From the NCBI GenBank assembly GCA_009692515.1, contig SHZA01000015.1, positions 1-47,766 on the forward strand: a stretch of DNA of 47,766 nt, given 5' to 3'. This document shows, piece after piece, positions 36,143 to 44,149 of this stretch; the first letter of the stretch is position 1, and every line of letters starts with the position of its first letter. Below the pieces are notes generated by a model. That model saw nothing but the letters and a program-made list of their open reading frames with translations. It was not told the origin of the DNA and ran no database searches. This stretch comes from Bdellovibrionales bacterium (GTDB lineage Bacteria > Bdellovibrionota > FAC87 > UBA2466). A program made the translations under genes and the position numbers.

Positions 36143-37045
36143 ATGGCAATCAAGAGTTTAGTGACCGGCGGTGCAGGATTTATTGGGTCTAATCTTGCGT
36201 TAACTTTAGAAAAATTAGGTCATGAAGTCGTTGTGGTTGATAATTTTCAGTTTGCTGACCAAACCAATTTAAAAGAATTTAAAGGGAAAGTTATCTCTTT
36301 AGATGTTTCCACGCCTTACTCTTTCTCCTCCTCTTTCGATATTATTTTTCACCAAGCAGCGATTACAGATCCAAGATATCCGAATGATGAAGAAACTTTT
36401 AATAAAAATATAGAGGGCTTTAAACAAATGATTTCCTTAGCCGATAGGTGTGAGGCCAAATTGGTTTATGCCTCGACTGCTGGGCTTTATGGTAATGGTC
36501 TTGTGCCAATGAAAGAGCAGCAAGAAAAACAGATTCTCACCATTTATGGTCGTTCTAAGTTGAAGATGGATGAAATGGCAGTCTCTCTATTTTCAAAAAG
36601 ACACATCGTAGGACTAAGATATTTCAATGTATTTGGTCCTCGTGAAGCGCATAAAGGTCGGCCTGCTTCAATGATTTATCATCTTTATCAACAAATGAAG
36701 GATGGAAAACGCCCTAGAATTTTTAATTGGGGAGAACAGATTAGAGATTTTATTTATGTGAAGGATATTGTAACGGCAAATTTAAAGGCTGTAGATGCCC
36801 CTTCAGGCGTTTATAACGTAGCCACTGGAGTCGGTACCTCCTTTAATCAACTAGTAAAAACCTTGAATGAGGTGATGAATACAAAACTGGATCCTGAATA
36901 TTTTGAAATGCCCTACGACGCTAAAACTTATCAAGCCAATACTCAGGGAGATCCTACGTTGGCAGAGCAAAAAATGGGATTTAAATCTGAATGGAAATTA
37001 AAAGAGGCCATTGAAGATTATCTTCAATGGCTTCAGAAAAAATAG
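36143..37045 (+). CDS. NAD-dependent epimerase, ADP-heptose-6-epimerase-like
   Basis: This extended SDR has 300 residues. The dinucleotide site is VTGGAGFIGSN (about 7-17), the catalytic pair is Tyr135-x3-Lys139 (YGRSK), and then LRYFNVFGPREAHKG and RDFIYVKDIV. The C-terminal YNVATGVGTSFNQLV and MPYDAKTYQANTQ are close to the ADP-L-glycero-D-manno-heptose 6-epimerase pattern, which makes the inner-core heptose of lipopolysaccharide. The exact substrate is unproven. It lies 60 bases after the GbsR-like gene. Confidence 0.86.
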   Translation: MAIKSLVTGGAGFIGSNLALTLEKLGHEVVVVDNFQFADQTNLKEFKGKVISLDVSTPYSFSSSFDIIFHQAAITDPRYPNDEETFNKNIEGFKQMISLADRCEAKLVYASTAGLYGNGLVPMKEQQEKQILTIYGRSKLKMDEMAVSLFSKRHIVGLRYFNVFGPREAHKGRPASMIYHLYQQMKDGKRPRIFNWGEQIRDFIYVKDIVTANLKAVDAPSGVYNVATGVGTSFNQLVKTLNEVMNTKLDPEYFEMPYDAKTYQANTQGDPTLAEQKMGFKSEWKLKEAIEDYLQWLQKK

Positions 37046-37049
37046 TTGA

Positions 37050-37292
37050 TTACTGTTTAGTTTTTAGCTGGCTCTCATTTGCGATCAGAAAAGCTTTAAT
37101 GTCCTCTGTCATTCCGAGGAGTTTTTCCCATTGTTCTTTGTAAAGAGTGACTGGGAATCGACCTAAACCATAAACAGAAACTCCACCTTTTTCACTGACT
37201 CGAAGAGAAAGTGATTTGGCATTACTGCCCTTTAAAGCTGCATTTTCTGCTTTCAGTCTTTCAAGTTCTTTCATTATTTCATCATTACTCAT
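37050..37292 (-). CDS. Conserved small coiled-coil protein
   Basis: This 80-residue cytoplasmic protein has an N-terminal coiled coil (EIMKELERLKAENAALK) followed by VSEKGGVSVYGLGRFPVTLYKEQWEKLL. The last segment is, to my recollection, strongly conserved in small uncharacterised proteins across distant bacteria. Function is unknown. It is convergent to the epimerase gene. The start overlaps the small ORF at 37285-37392 by 8 bases. Confidence 0.85.
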   Translation of the reverse strand: MSNDEIMKELERLKAENAALKGSNAKSLSLRVSEKGGVSVYGLGRFPVTLYKEQWEKLLGMTEDIKAFLIANESQLKTKQ

Positions 37293-37392
37293 GTGTATTT
37301 TCTCCGATTAAAAAGCTAAAAGGAATTTTTACTTGGGATTCTTCTAAACGGAAAGGAAAACTTTCAATTCGATATTTTTTGTGCAGCGTCAT
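37285..37392 (-). CDS. Possible 35-codon ORF overlapping the conserved small gene
   Basis: An open frame reads MTLHKKYRIESFPFRLEESQ and continues to a stop inside the next gene's start (8-base overlap). Its composition looks protein-like and it fills the gap between two minus-strand genes. No ribosome site is visible. A longer frame extends upstream into the gene at 37422. Treat as tentative. Confidence 0.3.
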   Translation of the reverse strand: MTLHKKYRIESFPFRLEESQVKIPFSFLIGENTHE

Positions 37393-37421
37393 TTTGATTG
37401 AATAGTCACAAAGGTTGGCCG

Positions 37422-37736
37422 CTACTTTTTTAAAATTGAATAACCGGCAGTTAAAGCATTGCCCTCTTGCCAACATAAAATTTCAGATTTGTTTTCTAGC
37501 TCGGCAAAGGAAAGAGCCCAGTGACCTGTCTTTTCTGCAACGGTAGTGTATTTTCTAGTGCCATTTTTTAATGTGATGTAGATCTTTCCAGAGTTGAAGC
37601 CACTAGCTAGTCCCGACACGATGCGTAGGTCATGGTGCGAAGTATTGTTTTTTATTTCGCATTTAGGTGCGGCTAGACAGCGATGAGAAAAGAATAAAAA
37701 AATAAATGAAACAGAAACAGTGAAAAAATATTTCAT
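37422..37736 (-). CDS. Small exported protein
   Basis: The protein has 104 residues and a signal peptide ending near CLAA. The mature 80 or so residues have three Cys (PKCEIKN, ILCWQEG and the one before the cleavage site). Sequences like RIVSGLASGFNSGKIYITLKNGTRKY suggest a beta-rich fold. No family was recognised. Confidence 0.7.
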   Translation of the reverse strand: MKYFFTVSVSFIFLFFSHRCLAAPKCEIKNNTSHHDLRIVSGLASGFNSGKIYITLKNGTRKYTTVAEKTGHWALSFAELENKSEILCWQEGNALTAGYSILKK

Positions 37737-37853
37737 TTAGAAGGTCCTTGGAATAATGTGATGCGTTGTGGAAGCGCGTGTCCTAGGATAGTAGGAGTCC
37801 CTATTTTAGCTAAATGGGGCAATGTCTGCAATAGACTGTGGTAAAATCACGGA

Positions 37854-38426
37854 ATGCTTAAACAATACCTTCAATTAATATGCGTTCTGTCTCTATTATT
37901 GTGGGCTGTTTTTCAAAAGTCGGCTAAAGGGATTACCTCTGTGGGAATTGAGCCAATCATCGGCTATGAAAGATCACAGCTATTAGTTCCTACAGTACAT
38001 ACCCAAGACCGTTTGGTGTATGGGGCGAGAGCCACCTATGGTTTTTCCTTTTTTTCTGCAGAAGGGGAATATCTACGGGCCTATTCCACCGAGAGTTTTG
38101 TATCTCAAAATTTAATCACCAAAGATACAGCAGATAAATTAAAGGTAGGAATTCGTTCAGGCTTTAATATTTTAGGAATACTTACCCCTTATTTTCGAGC
38201 GGGTTGTCAGGCCACAAGAAATCGTCATGAAGAAAGTAATAGTGGAGTAAATACTTTAATTAATGATCCTGTGAAATACCATCCCTATGGAGGAGCTGGA
38301 TTGCGCTTGGGATTAGGAAATAATTTAAAACTCACCGGAGATCTCAATACTGTATTTCACAGTTTTCCTGATATGAATCAAAATGAATACCAAGCTACAG
38401 TGGGATTTGTGGTGCAGTTTCCGTAA
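37854..38426 (+). CDS. Outer-membrane beta-barrel protein
   Basis: The protein has 190 residues. An N-terminal signal sequence (LICVLSLLLWAVFQKSAKG) is followed by alternating amphipathic strands such as YGARATYGFSFFSAEGEYLRA, KLKVGIRSGFNILGILTPYFR and YGGAGLRLGLGNNLKL. It ends in YQATVGFVVQFP. This fits a small eight-stranded barrel of the OmpW/OmpA type. Function is unknown. It is followed 21 bases later by an SDR gene. Confidence 0.75.
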   Translation: MLKQYLQLICVLSLLLWAVFQKSAKGITSVGIEPIIGYERSQLLVPTVHTQDRLVYGARATYGFSFFSAEGEYLRAYSTESFVSQNLITKDTADKLKVGIRSGFNILGILTPYFRAGCQATRNRHEESNSGVNTLINDPVKYHPYGGAGLRLGLGNNLKLTGDLNTVFHSFPDMNQNEYQATVGFVVQFP

Positions 38427-38447
38427 CTAGAGGAATTTTAAAAAAGC

Positions 38448-39269
38448 ATGGATTCTTTTAAAGGTAAAAATATTCTTATCACAGGAGCCTCTTCGGGAAT
38501 AGGAGAGGGGTTAGTACATGAATTAGCCTTTCAGGGCGCTCATCTTATTCTTCTTGCAAGAAGAAAAGATCGGCTTGATTCTTTAGCTGCAAAACTAAAA
38601 CAGAGATATCCAAACATTAAAATACATATCTGTGTGGCAGATGTGAGTTCGGATGAATCGATAAATTTAGCGGTCAGAGAGGCTATCGCACAGCAAGGAG
38701 AGCTTGATGTGGTGATCGCTAATGCTGGTTTTGGCGTTGCTGGAGAGGTTTTAGATCTCTCAATAGAGGATTATCGTCGTCAATTTGAAACTAATGTCTT
38801 TGGCGTTCTTAGAACTGTTCAGCAGACGGGGCCCTCTTTAAAAAAGACAAAAGGGAGATTGGCTATAGTGGGAAGTGTGAATGGGTATGTAGCGCTTCCG
38901 GGAATTTCAGCCTATGCGATGAGTAAGTTTAGTGTTCGCGCACTTTGCGACGCATTATATCATGAGCTTCGCCCCTTTAGTATTTCAGTCACCCATATAG
39001 CTCCGGGATTTGTAGTTTCAGAAATTCGACGAGTTAATAACCAGGGAAAGTTGAAATCTAAATCAAAAGATCCCATCCCAATGTGGCTGCAGATGCCAGT
39101 AGCCTTGGCCTCAAAAAAAATAGTGAGAGCTATTTTACTAAGAAAGCGAGAACGAGTTTTGACGGGACACGGTTGGTGGATTGTAAAGCTTTATCGGTTT
39201 TTTCCTGAGGCAGTATTTATCATGGTAAAATTTTTTAAGATCAAAGCTCGATTAGAACCCACCCAATAA
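38448..39269 (+). CDS. Short-chain dehydrogenase/reductase
   Basis: This classical SDR has 273 residues. The cofactor site is TGASSGIGEG (about 13-22) with basic residues ARRKDR after strand 2, favouring NADP. NAG appears in IANAGFG, the catalytic Ser in VGSVNGYV, and Tyr-x3-Lys in YAMSK. The C-terminal basic, hydrophobic tail (WWIVKLYRFFPEAVFIMVKFF) suggests membrane association, as in lipid- or ketoacyl-reducing members. The substrate is unknown. Confidence 0.9.
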   Translation: MDSFKGKNILITGASSGIGEGLVHELAFQGAHLILLARRKDRLDSLAAKLKQRYPNIKIHICVADVSSDESINLAVREAIAQQGELDVVIANAGFGVAGEVLDLSIEDYRRQFETNVFGVLRTVQQTGPSLKKTKGRLAIVGSVNGYVALPGISAYAMSKFSVRALCDALYHELRPFSISVTHIAPGFVVSEIRRVNNQGKLKSKSKDPIPMWLQMPVALASKKIVRAILLRKRERVLTGHGWWIVKLYRFFPEAVFIMVKFFKIKARLEPTQ

Positions 39270-39394
39270 ATAATAGTTTATTAAAAAAGTAGTAGAAAAC
39301 GTAATTGTCCTAGGGTATTTTCATCTTCTTACTTCGACTGGGGAAAAGGTCCTTAAGAGAGTAAGAATCGATTCAACTTAATTAAGGAGATACT

Positions 39395-39652
39395 ATGAAA
39401 AACGTAATTATCGCTCTAGTCGTTGCTATTTTCGGTGCAACATCCATGATCTATGCAAATGAGACAGCTCCAGTAGTTGCTCCAGAAACCACTGCAGCTA
39501 CTGCTGCTCCTGTTGCTGAAGCTCATCCTGCTGGAATGGAAGAACACAAAGGTCACAAAGGTCACAAAGGTCACAAAAAAGCAAAAAAAGCAAAAAAAGC
39601 GGCTGCTGAAGAGGCTCCAAAAGTAGAAGAAGCAGCTCCAGTTGCTAAGTAA
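39395..39652 (+). CDS. Small exported protein with GHK repeats and basic tail
   Basis: The protein has 85 residues. The signal peptide is about 21 residues, ending near MIYANE. The mature part is Ala/Pro/Glu-rich and contains three GHK units (EEHKGHKGHKGHKK) and two KKAK units. The DNA encoding the repeats has near-exact 9-base (AAAGGTCAC) and 8-base (GCAAAAAA) tandem repeats. It has a strong ribosome site (AAGGAG) and its own terminator. No homologous family was recognised. His/Lys runs could bind metal or polyanions. Confidence 0.8.
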   Translation: MKNVIIALVVAIFGATSMIYANETAPVVAPETTAATAAPVAEAHPAGMEEHKGHKGHKGHKKAKKAKKAAAEEAPKVEEAAPVAK

Positions 39653-39679
39653 TCTTACGATCAGGTAATGTTTTTAAGG

Positions 39680-39711
39680 GGACCGATGTCGATAGACTCG
39701 GTCCTTTTTTT
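39680..39711 (+). terminator. Intrinsic terminator after the GHK-repeat gene
   Basis: A seven-pair outer stem GGACCGA/TCGGTCC and an inner GTC/GAC pair set (one bulged T) have a GATA loop, followed by seven T. Confidence 0.85.
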
Positions 39712-39735
39712 ATAATATTTTTTTGAGGCATTATA

Positions 39736-40317
39736 ATGGCTAAGTTTTTCTCTCTGTTATTTTTAGCAACGATCACGCTATCCGCCGAAGAAGTAGACCC
39801 TCAAAGATATAATATCAATCAGTTAGAATTGATGGCTAAAAATCATCGGTGGTCGGAGGTTATTTTATATGTCAAAGACATTCCAAAATCGGAACAAAAT
39901 CTTCAGTGGAAAAATTTAGTAGAGAGAGCTTCATTCGGATATGTTTTAGGTCTTAAATCTCAAGGGTTCTCTGATGCTAGGCAAATAATGGAAGATCTCA
40001 TTCAGGAATTTCCATTTTTAAGAAGCTACTCGAAGTTTGAGAAGCTTAAAGATGAAATTTATCTCACAGGATATGAAAAATGTTTCTCTAAAGCCTCAGA
40101 TATTCCGCAATGTACTCAGACTGCATTAGTATTTATGAATGATAAGATAGTTTCACCGGATCTCCGACAGAAGCTAGCTTTTTTGATAAATTCAAAGTCT
40201 GAAAAATCACTGGAAAAATTATGTGCTATTTTAGATTCATTTAAAGAAAAAAATGGGTTTTTTATTAAGAGCTGCTTAGATAAAGGCGCCATTGAAAAAA
40301 CTACTCCAGCTCAGTGA
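39736..40317 (+). CDS. Exported protein of unknown function
   Basis: The protein has 193 residues with a short signal peptide (MAKFFSLLFLATITLSAEE). The mature part is mainly helical, with four Cys (EKCFSK, PQCTQT, EKLCAIL, KSCLDK) that could pair. The helical repeats suggest a TPR-like or all-alpha domain. No family was recognised. Its 3' end runs close to the acyltransferase gene, suggesting co-transcription. Confidence 0.72.
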   Translation: MAKFFSLLFLATITLSAEEVDPQRYNINQLELMAKNHRWSEVILYVKDIPKSEQNLQWKNLVERASFGYVLGLKSQGFSDARQIMEDLIQEFPFLRSYSKFEKLKDEIYLTGYEKCFSKASDIPQCTQTALVFMNDKIVSPDLRQKLAFLINSKSEKSLEKLCAILDSFKEKNGFFIKSCLDKGAIEKTTPAQ

Positions 40318-40324
40318 GACGAGC

Positions 40325-41041
40325 ATGAAAAATATAATTCGAATATTAAAGGTGTTTTTAATTTGTGCGTTCTACTGTCGCAAAATCAAAATAACTCAAC
40401 GTAAAAATCGACCAGATGCCATTCAAAAAATTACCCAACTCAAGAAGGATTGGGCAAAATTATCCCTGGAAAATCTAGGTGTTGAACTCACTATTTCAGG
40501 AGCTCCCGTAAGTGAAGAACCTATGTTGTTTGTGGGCAATCACTTAAGTTATCTAGATATTCCAGTTATTATGGCCTCGGCCCCTGTCTCTTTCGTAGCG
40601 AAAGAGGAGCTCGGGCGTTGGCCTATTATCGGGGATAGTTGTAGGGCTGTAGGAACGGTTTTTGTAAAAAGAGAATCATTAGACTCTCGTAAACAGGCGA
40701 TCCTTAAGGTTGGGAATGCCTGTATCGATAACAAACAGAGTATGTGTCTATTTCCTTCTGGAACTACAAGTCTATCTGAGAATGTTCCCTGGAGACGAGG
40801 TGCTTTTGAAATTGCAAAGAGCCATGGGTTAAAAGTTCAACCCTTTCGAATCAACTATTATTCACTAGAAATTGCAGCTTTTATTGGGGCCGATGCTTTT
40901 ATTCCGCATTTATGGAGGCTTCTTAATGCTTCGAAAATGCGAGCTGAAATTGAATTTCATGAACCCGTAGAAATAAACCTGCCCAAAGAAGACTGTCAGT
41001 TTTGGCAAAATTGGGCCAGAGAGATTCTTCATAAAAATTAA
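40325..41041 (+). CDS. 1-acyl-glycerol-3-phosphate acyltransferase-like (PlsC family)
   Basis: This membrane-associated acyltransferase, 238 residues, adds a fatty acyl group to a lysophospholipid. The block I motif is NHLSYLD (NHxxxxD), block II includes GTVFVKRES, and block III is FPSGTTS in place of the usual FPEGTRS. An N-terminal helix anchors it. The ATG at 40325 gives the usual start; an upstream in-frame TTG at 40292 overlaps the preceding gene. Block III has Glu replaced by Ser and Arg by Thr, so it may prefer an unusual substrate. It ends in convergent overlap with the next gene. Confidence 0.88.
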   Translation: MKNIIRILKVFLICAFYCRKIKITQRKNRPDAIQKITQLKKDWAKLSLENLGVELTISGAPVSEEPMLFVGNHLSYLDIPVIMASAPVSFVAKEELGRWPIIGDSCRAVGTVFVKRESLDSRKQAILKVGNACIDNKQSMCLFPSGTTSLSENVPWRRGAFEIAKSHGLKVQPFRINYYSLEIAAFIGADAFIPHLWRLLNASKMRAEIEFHEPVEINLPKEDCQFWQNWAREILHKN

Positions 41042-41862
41042 AGAATCAGGGAAAATCCAAAGGACCAAATTTGTGGTGATGTAAACTGTAAAATAACATT
41101 GGTAAAATCTGAGAGCCAATAATTAACGGCCATAGTGGGTTCGATATGAGATTTTTTTGTTGAGTAATTAATTTGTAAATGCAAAATAATTTGTTGTGAA
41201 ATACTAAAATTTGAAGCTGCAATGAGTGTGAAGTCTCCACCACTGAATTGATTTGCCTTAGGGGTCAAAACATTTGATTCAATATTAAAGGTTTTGTCAT
41301 AAACATAGCCTAACCCCAAACCCAATTGGGGTGTTTTATTTATACTATGAAGAATACCTCCATAAGATAACCCCTCTCTCAGATCTGTATAGAGGTAGCT
41401 AATATCAAACTCCCCAATTGAATTGCCTGTTAAATTATCATTTTTGTAGGTTAATCCGTATTGAGAATCATTGCTCTTAAATCCAAATCCCACAAAACCA
41501 CCATCGGTAGATTTTTTCTCGCCTATGCTCCCAAAATAACCAAAACCAAATCCAAATGACCTTGAGGCTGTTGCTACTCCCGTATAAAAGTTCTGAGGTT
41601 CCTCACCTCGTGTAGGTGAATAGGCCAATTGTAAAGAGGTGAGTGATTCATTATTTGGAAGAGTGGACGCATTCACGCATGCCGCTGAAGGTAATCCAGG
41701 AAAGATAAAGCTAACGGGTCCTAAAAAATTTCCATTAACAGGAATTGGATTGGGTAGAATTCCAAAGGGTTTAGTAAAAGCGATTGAGTTGGTTAGCAAA
41801 AATAAAACAAGGAGAACTACCCTAAAGGAACCGGATAAAAAGTAATTATAGTTTCTTTTCAC
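41038..41862 (-). CDS. Exported beta-rich protein, probably outer-membrane
   Basis: The protein has 274 residues. A signal peptide (about residues 12-30) is followed by alternating strand-like segments: GFGFGYFGSIGEKK, GGFVGFGFKSND, IGEFDISYLYTD, LGLGLGYVYDK and LHLQINYSTKK. It ends SPQIWSFGFSLIL. Its pattern fits an outer-membrane barrel of the OmpX/porin-like kind without a known family. It is convergent with the acyltransferase gene and the stop codons overlap. Confidence 0.7.
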   Translation of the reverse strand: MKRNYNYFLSGSFRVVLLVLFLLTNSIAFTKPFGILPNPIPVNGNFLGPVSFIFPGLPSAACVNASTLPNNESLTSLQLAYSPTRGEEPQNFYTGVATASRSFGFGFGYFGSIGEKKSTDGGFVGFGFKSNDSQYGLTYKNDNLTGNSIGEFDISYLYTDLREGLSYGGILHSINKTPQLGLGLGYVYDKTFNIESNVLTPKANQFSGGDFTLIAASNFSISQQIILHLQINYSTKKSHIEPTMAVNYWLSDFTNVILQFTSPQIWSFGFSLIL

Positions 41863-41936
41863 AAAATAATCATACTCGATCCTTGCTACTTTTAGAAAGT
41901 TCTTAGCAGAAATGGTATTATTTAACTGGAGATTTT

Positions 41937-42536
41937 ATGACAGGGTATTCACCCAACAAACATTTTGATTTAAAGCATCCCTACTCGGGTTTCCAATTAA
42001 GGAAGAAGCTTTGCGTTAGTTTGTATTTTTTACTTTTGCTTTCTTTCGGTCTTATTTCCACAGCGATCGCTAATCCTGCGACGGAATCTATTAAAAACCC
42101 AAGAGTGGATGGAATGCATAGATCTACCATTCATCTCGATTACGCAGCGCCCCAATTTTTTGTAATGAGTATGACCCAAAGTGGATTAACAGCTGAAAAA
42201 AGCAGCCAAATCGATGACCTAAAAAAGAGGATGAGAGAGGGTACCTTTGAATTCAATGATAATCGTCAAGTGAGTGGTCTCTATCATGAAAGATCAGATA
42301 CCTATTTTGTATCTGAAGGGCATCATAGATTAGCCGCTGCTTTGGAGATTGCAAAGGAGGATGGAGATTGGTCCTTCTTTAAAAAGTTAGTACAAAAGGG
42401 TTATTGGGATAAAACAGATACGGTTCCACAAAATAGATACCGTATCAAAATGAGAAGTTCATGGAGTAATTTTATGGGCTGTCGTCTCTTACTTTCACGG
42501 TTAGTTCCCACTAGAGGTAATCTATTTGTTCGATAG
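41937..42536 (+). CDS. Exported ParB-like domain protein
   Basis: The protein has 199 residues. It has an N-terminal cytoplasmic-type stretch, then a hydrophobic segment (LCVSLYFLLLLSFGLISTAIA) which can act as signal peptide or anchor. The mature part resembles a ParB/sulfiredoxin-like fold: SQIDDLKKRMREGTFEF, VSGLYHERSDTYFVSEGHHRLAAALEI. GHHR is the ParB motif that binds nucleotide or DNA. The C-terminal RYRIKMRSSWSNFMG resembles ends of ParB-like toxin domains in polymorphic toxins. The start has GGAG six bases upstream. Being exported is unusual for a ParB fold. Function is inferred only. Confidence 0.7.
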   Translation: MTGYSPNKHFDLKHPYSGFQLRKKLCVSLYFLLLLSFGLISTAIANPATESIKNPRVDGMHRSTIHLDYAAPQFFVMSMTQSGLTAEKSSQIDDLKKRMREGTFEFNDNRQVSGLYHERSDTYFVSEGHHRLAAALEIAKEDGDWSFFKKLVQKGYWDKTDTVPQNRYRIKMRSSWSNFMGCRLLLSRLVPTRGNLFVR

Positions 42537-42570
42537 ATCTAACTAAAAAATTATTTCACAAGCGATACTA

Positions 42571-43941
42571 CTAATTGATTAAACCAAATTCAGAGAGTTT
42601 TCGATAGAAGGTTGCTCTAGGTAGTTTAAGGGCCGTCATAGCGGCATTTTTATCCCCTTGAAACTTTTTAATGGCCGAGTGAATAATATTTTTTTCAAAC
42701 TCTTTCGTAAGAGCGTTGAAATCATCAGAACTAACGTCGGTTTTGTCCAATCTAATCGTTTCTTTTCCCAGAGAATTAAAGGTAGAAGGATCGTAAATTT
42801 CAATCTCCTTAATCATATTATCGGTACAAAAAATAAGAGAACGTTTAATCGTAGATTCTAATTGTCTGACATTTCCGGGCCAGTGATAATTAAGTAAAGT
42901 CTCTAAGGCGGCACTACTTAAAGTGGGCACCGTTGAATGTCTAGAGTATTTTCTAATGAAATAATGGGTCAGTAGCGGAATGTCCTCTTTTCGCTCTCTG
43001 AGTGGAGGAAGCCATAGCACCATATCACTTAAACGGTAGATTACATCCTCTCTAAATCGTCCACTAGACATCAGATCTGATAGGGGTTGATTGGTCGCTG
43101 AAATAGTTCTGAAGGAAACTTTTCTAACTCTAGACGATCCCACTCTTTCAATTTGTTTTTCCTGAAGAGTTCTTAACAGCTTCGCTTGAGTGTCTGGTGC
43201 TAAGTCTCCAATTTCGTCTAAAAAAATATCGCCACCATCGGCTAATTCAAATTTACCTGCTCTACTTTGTTTAGCATCGGTATAAGCGCCTTTTTCCACT
43301 CCAAATAATTCAGCTTCCATCAAATTTGAGGGAATAGCAGGCATGTTAACTACGACAAATGGGCGATTACTTTCCTCTTCCTGTTGATGAAGTAGTCTAG
43401 CCATGATCTCTTTCCCAGTTCCACTCTCTCCAAGTAGAATGACATTTAAATGGGGATGATTCTTTAAAAGACTTACCTTCTTTAAAAGTTCTAAAATAAT
43501 AGGTGATCGACCAATAAAATCTATCGGCATTGGATTAATTAAGGGATTTAGTTTTTCTATTTTCTTTTTAAGTTCATGTTTTTCTAAAGTTCGATTAACT
43601 AAATATAGGAGGTCATCTTTTTTGAATGGTTTAGAAATAAAATCAGAAGCGCCATGACGTAAACATTCAATGGCCTTCTCTACCTTTTGTTCACCGCTAC
43701 AAAAAATAATTTCTGTCTCCGGAAACTCTCCCTTCCACTTCTTAAGGAGATCTAGACCGTAAACTTCGGGTAGGTGCAGATCTAAAATAACTAAGGGGAT
43801 AGTTTTTCGTTTGAGCACACTATAAGCGGCGTTCGAATTAGAGAAGGTTTCAACACTATAAAAAGGAGCTAAGGCAGACTCCATGGCCTGGAGCAGAATC
43901 AAATCATCATCGACCACTAAAATTTCATGTTTGATTGTCAT
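42571..43941 (-). CDS. NtrC-family sigma54-dependent response regulator
   Basis: This response regulator and enhancer-binding activator has 456 residues. The receiver has phospho-acceptor Asp54 (VILDLHLPE) and Lys in FISKPFK. The AAA+ domain has Walker A GESGTGKE (171-178), Walker B DIFLDEIG (238-245), and a GAYTDA loop (218-223) where the sigma54-contacting motif is usually GAFTGA. A Fis-type helix-turn-helix ends the protein (NAAMTALKLPRATFYRKLSEFG). No sensor kinase lies next to it. Targets are unknown. Confidence 0.93.
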   Translation of the reverse strand: MTIKHEILVVDDDLILLQAMESALAPFYSVETFSNSNAAYSVLKRKTIPLVILDLHLPEVYGLDLLKKWKGEFPETEIIFCSGEQKVEKAIECLRHGASDFISKPFKKDDLLYLVNRTLEKHELKKKIEKLNPLINPMPIDFIGRSPIILELLKKVSLLKNHPHLNVILLGESGTGKEIMARLLHQQEEESNRPFVVVNMPAIPSNLMEAELFGVEKGAYTDAKQSRAGKFELADGGDIFLDEIGDLAPDTQAKLLRTLQEKQIERVGSSRVRKVSFRTISATNQPLSDLMSSGRFREDVIYRLSDMVLWLPPLRERKEDIPLLTHYFIRKYSRHSTVPTLSSAALETLLNYHWPGNVRQLESTIKRSLIFCTDNMIKEIEIYDPSTFNSLGKETIRLDKTDVSSDDFNALTKEFEKNIIHSAIKKFQGDKNAAMTALKLPRATFYRKLSEFGLIN

Positions 43942-44149
43942 TAATAGTGTTTTTTGTGAGCTGAAGCAATGGATCTAACAAATATAGCGCATTGAGTCAA
44001 TTGGCTTTCTAAGCCATGAAAAAAAGAGCTGTAGGCTACTTAAAACTGGATATTATCAATATCTTATACACCATCATAATTGCCGCTATTGAGCCCTTAA
44101 GTTTCTCTCTTTCTTTTACGAAATCTAAGAGAGGGATAAGTCTGCCATT
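43942..44149. other. Divergent intergenic region (208 bases)
   Basis: This gap lies between the NtrC-like gene and the TPR gene. It contains a weak CTCTCTT/AAGAGAG inverted repeat (7 bases, long loop) and AT-rich sequence. No clear sigma54 -24/-12 pair was recognised. It must hold divergent promoters. Confidence 0.4.

Noticed and set aside
39541-39600. The short tandem repeats could be mistaken for a CRISPR-like or regulatory repeat array.
   Set aside because: The units are 8-9 bases, in frame, without spacers, and encode the GHK and KKAK residues of a small protein.
44020-44140. Possible sigma54 promoter and CTCTCTT/AAGAGAG operator upstream of the TPR gene.
   Set aside because: No -24 GG / -12 GC pair at the right spacing was found, and the arms are low complexity with a long loop.
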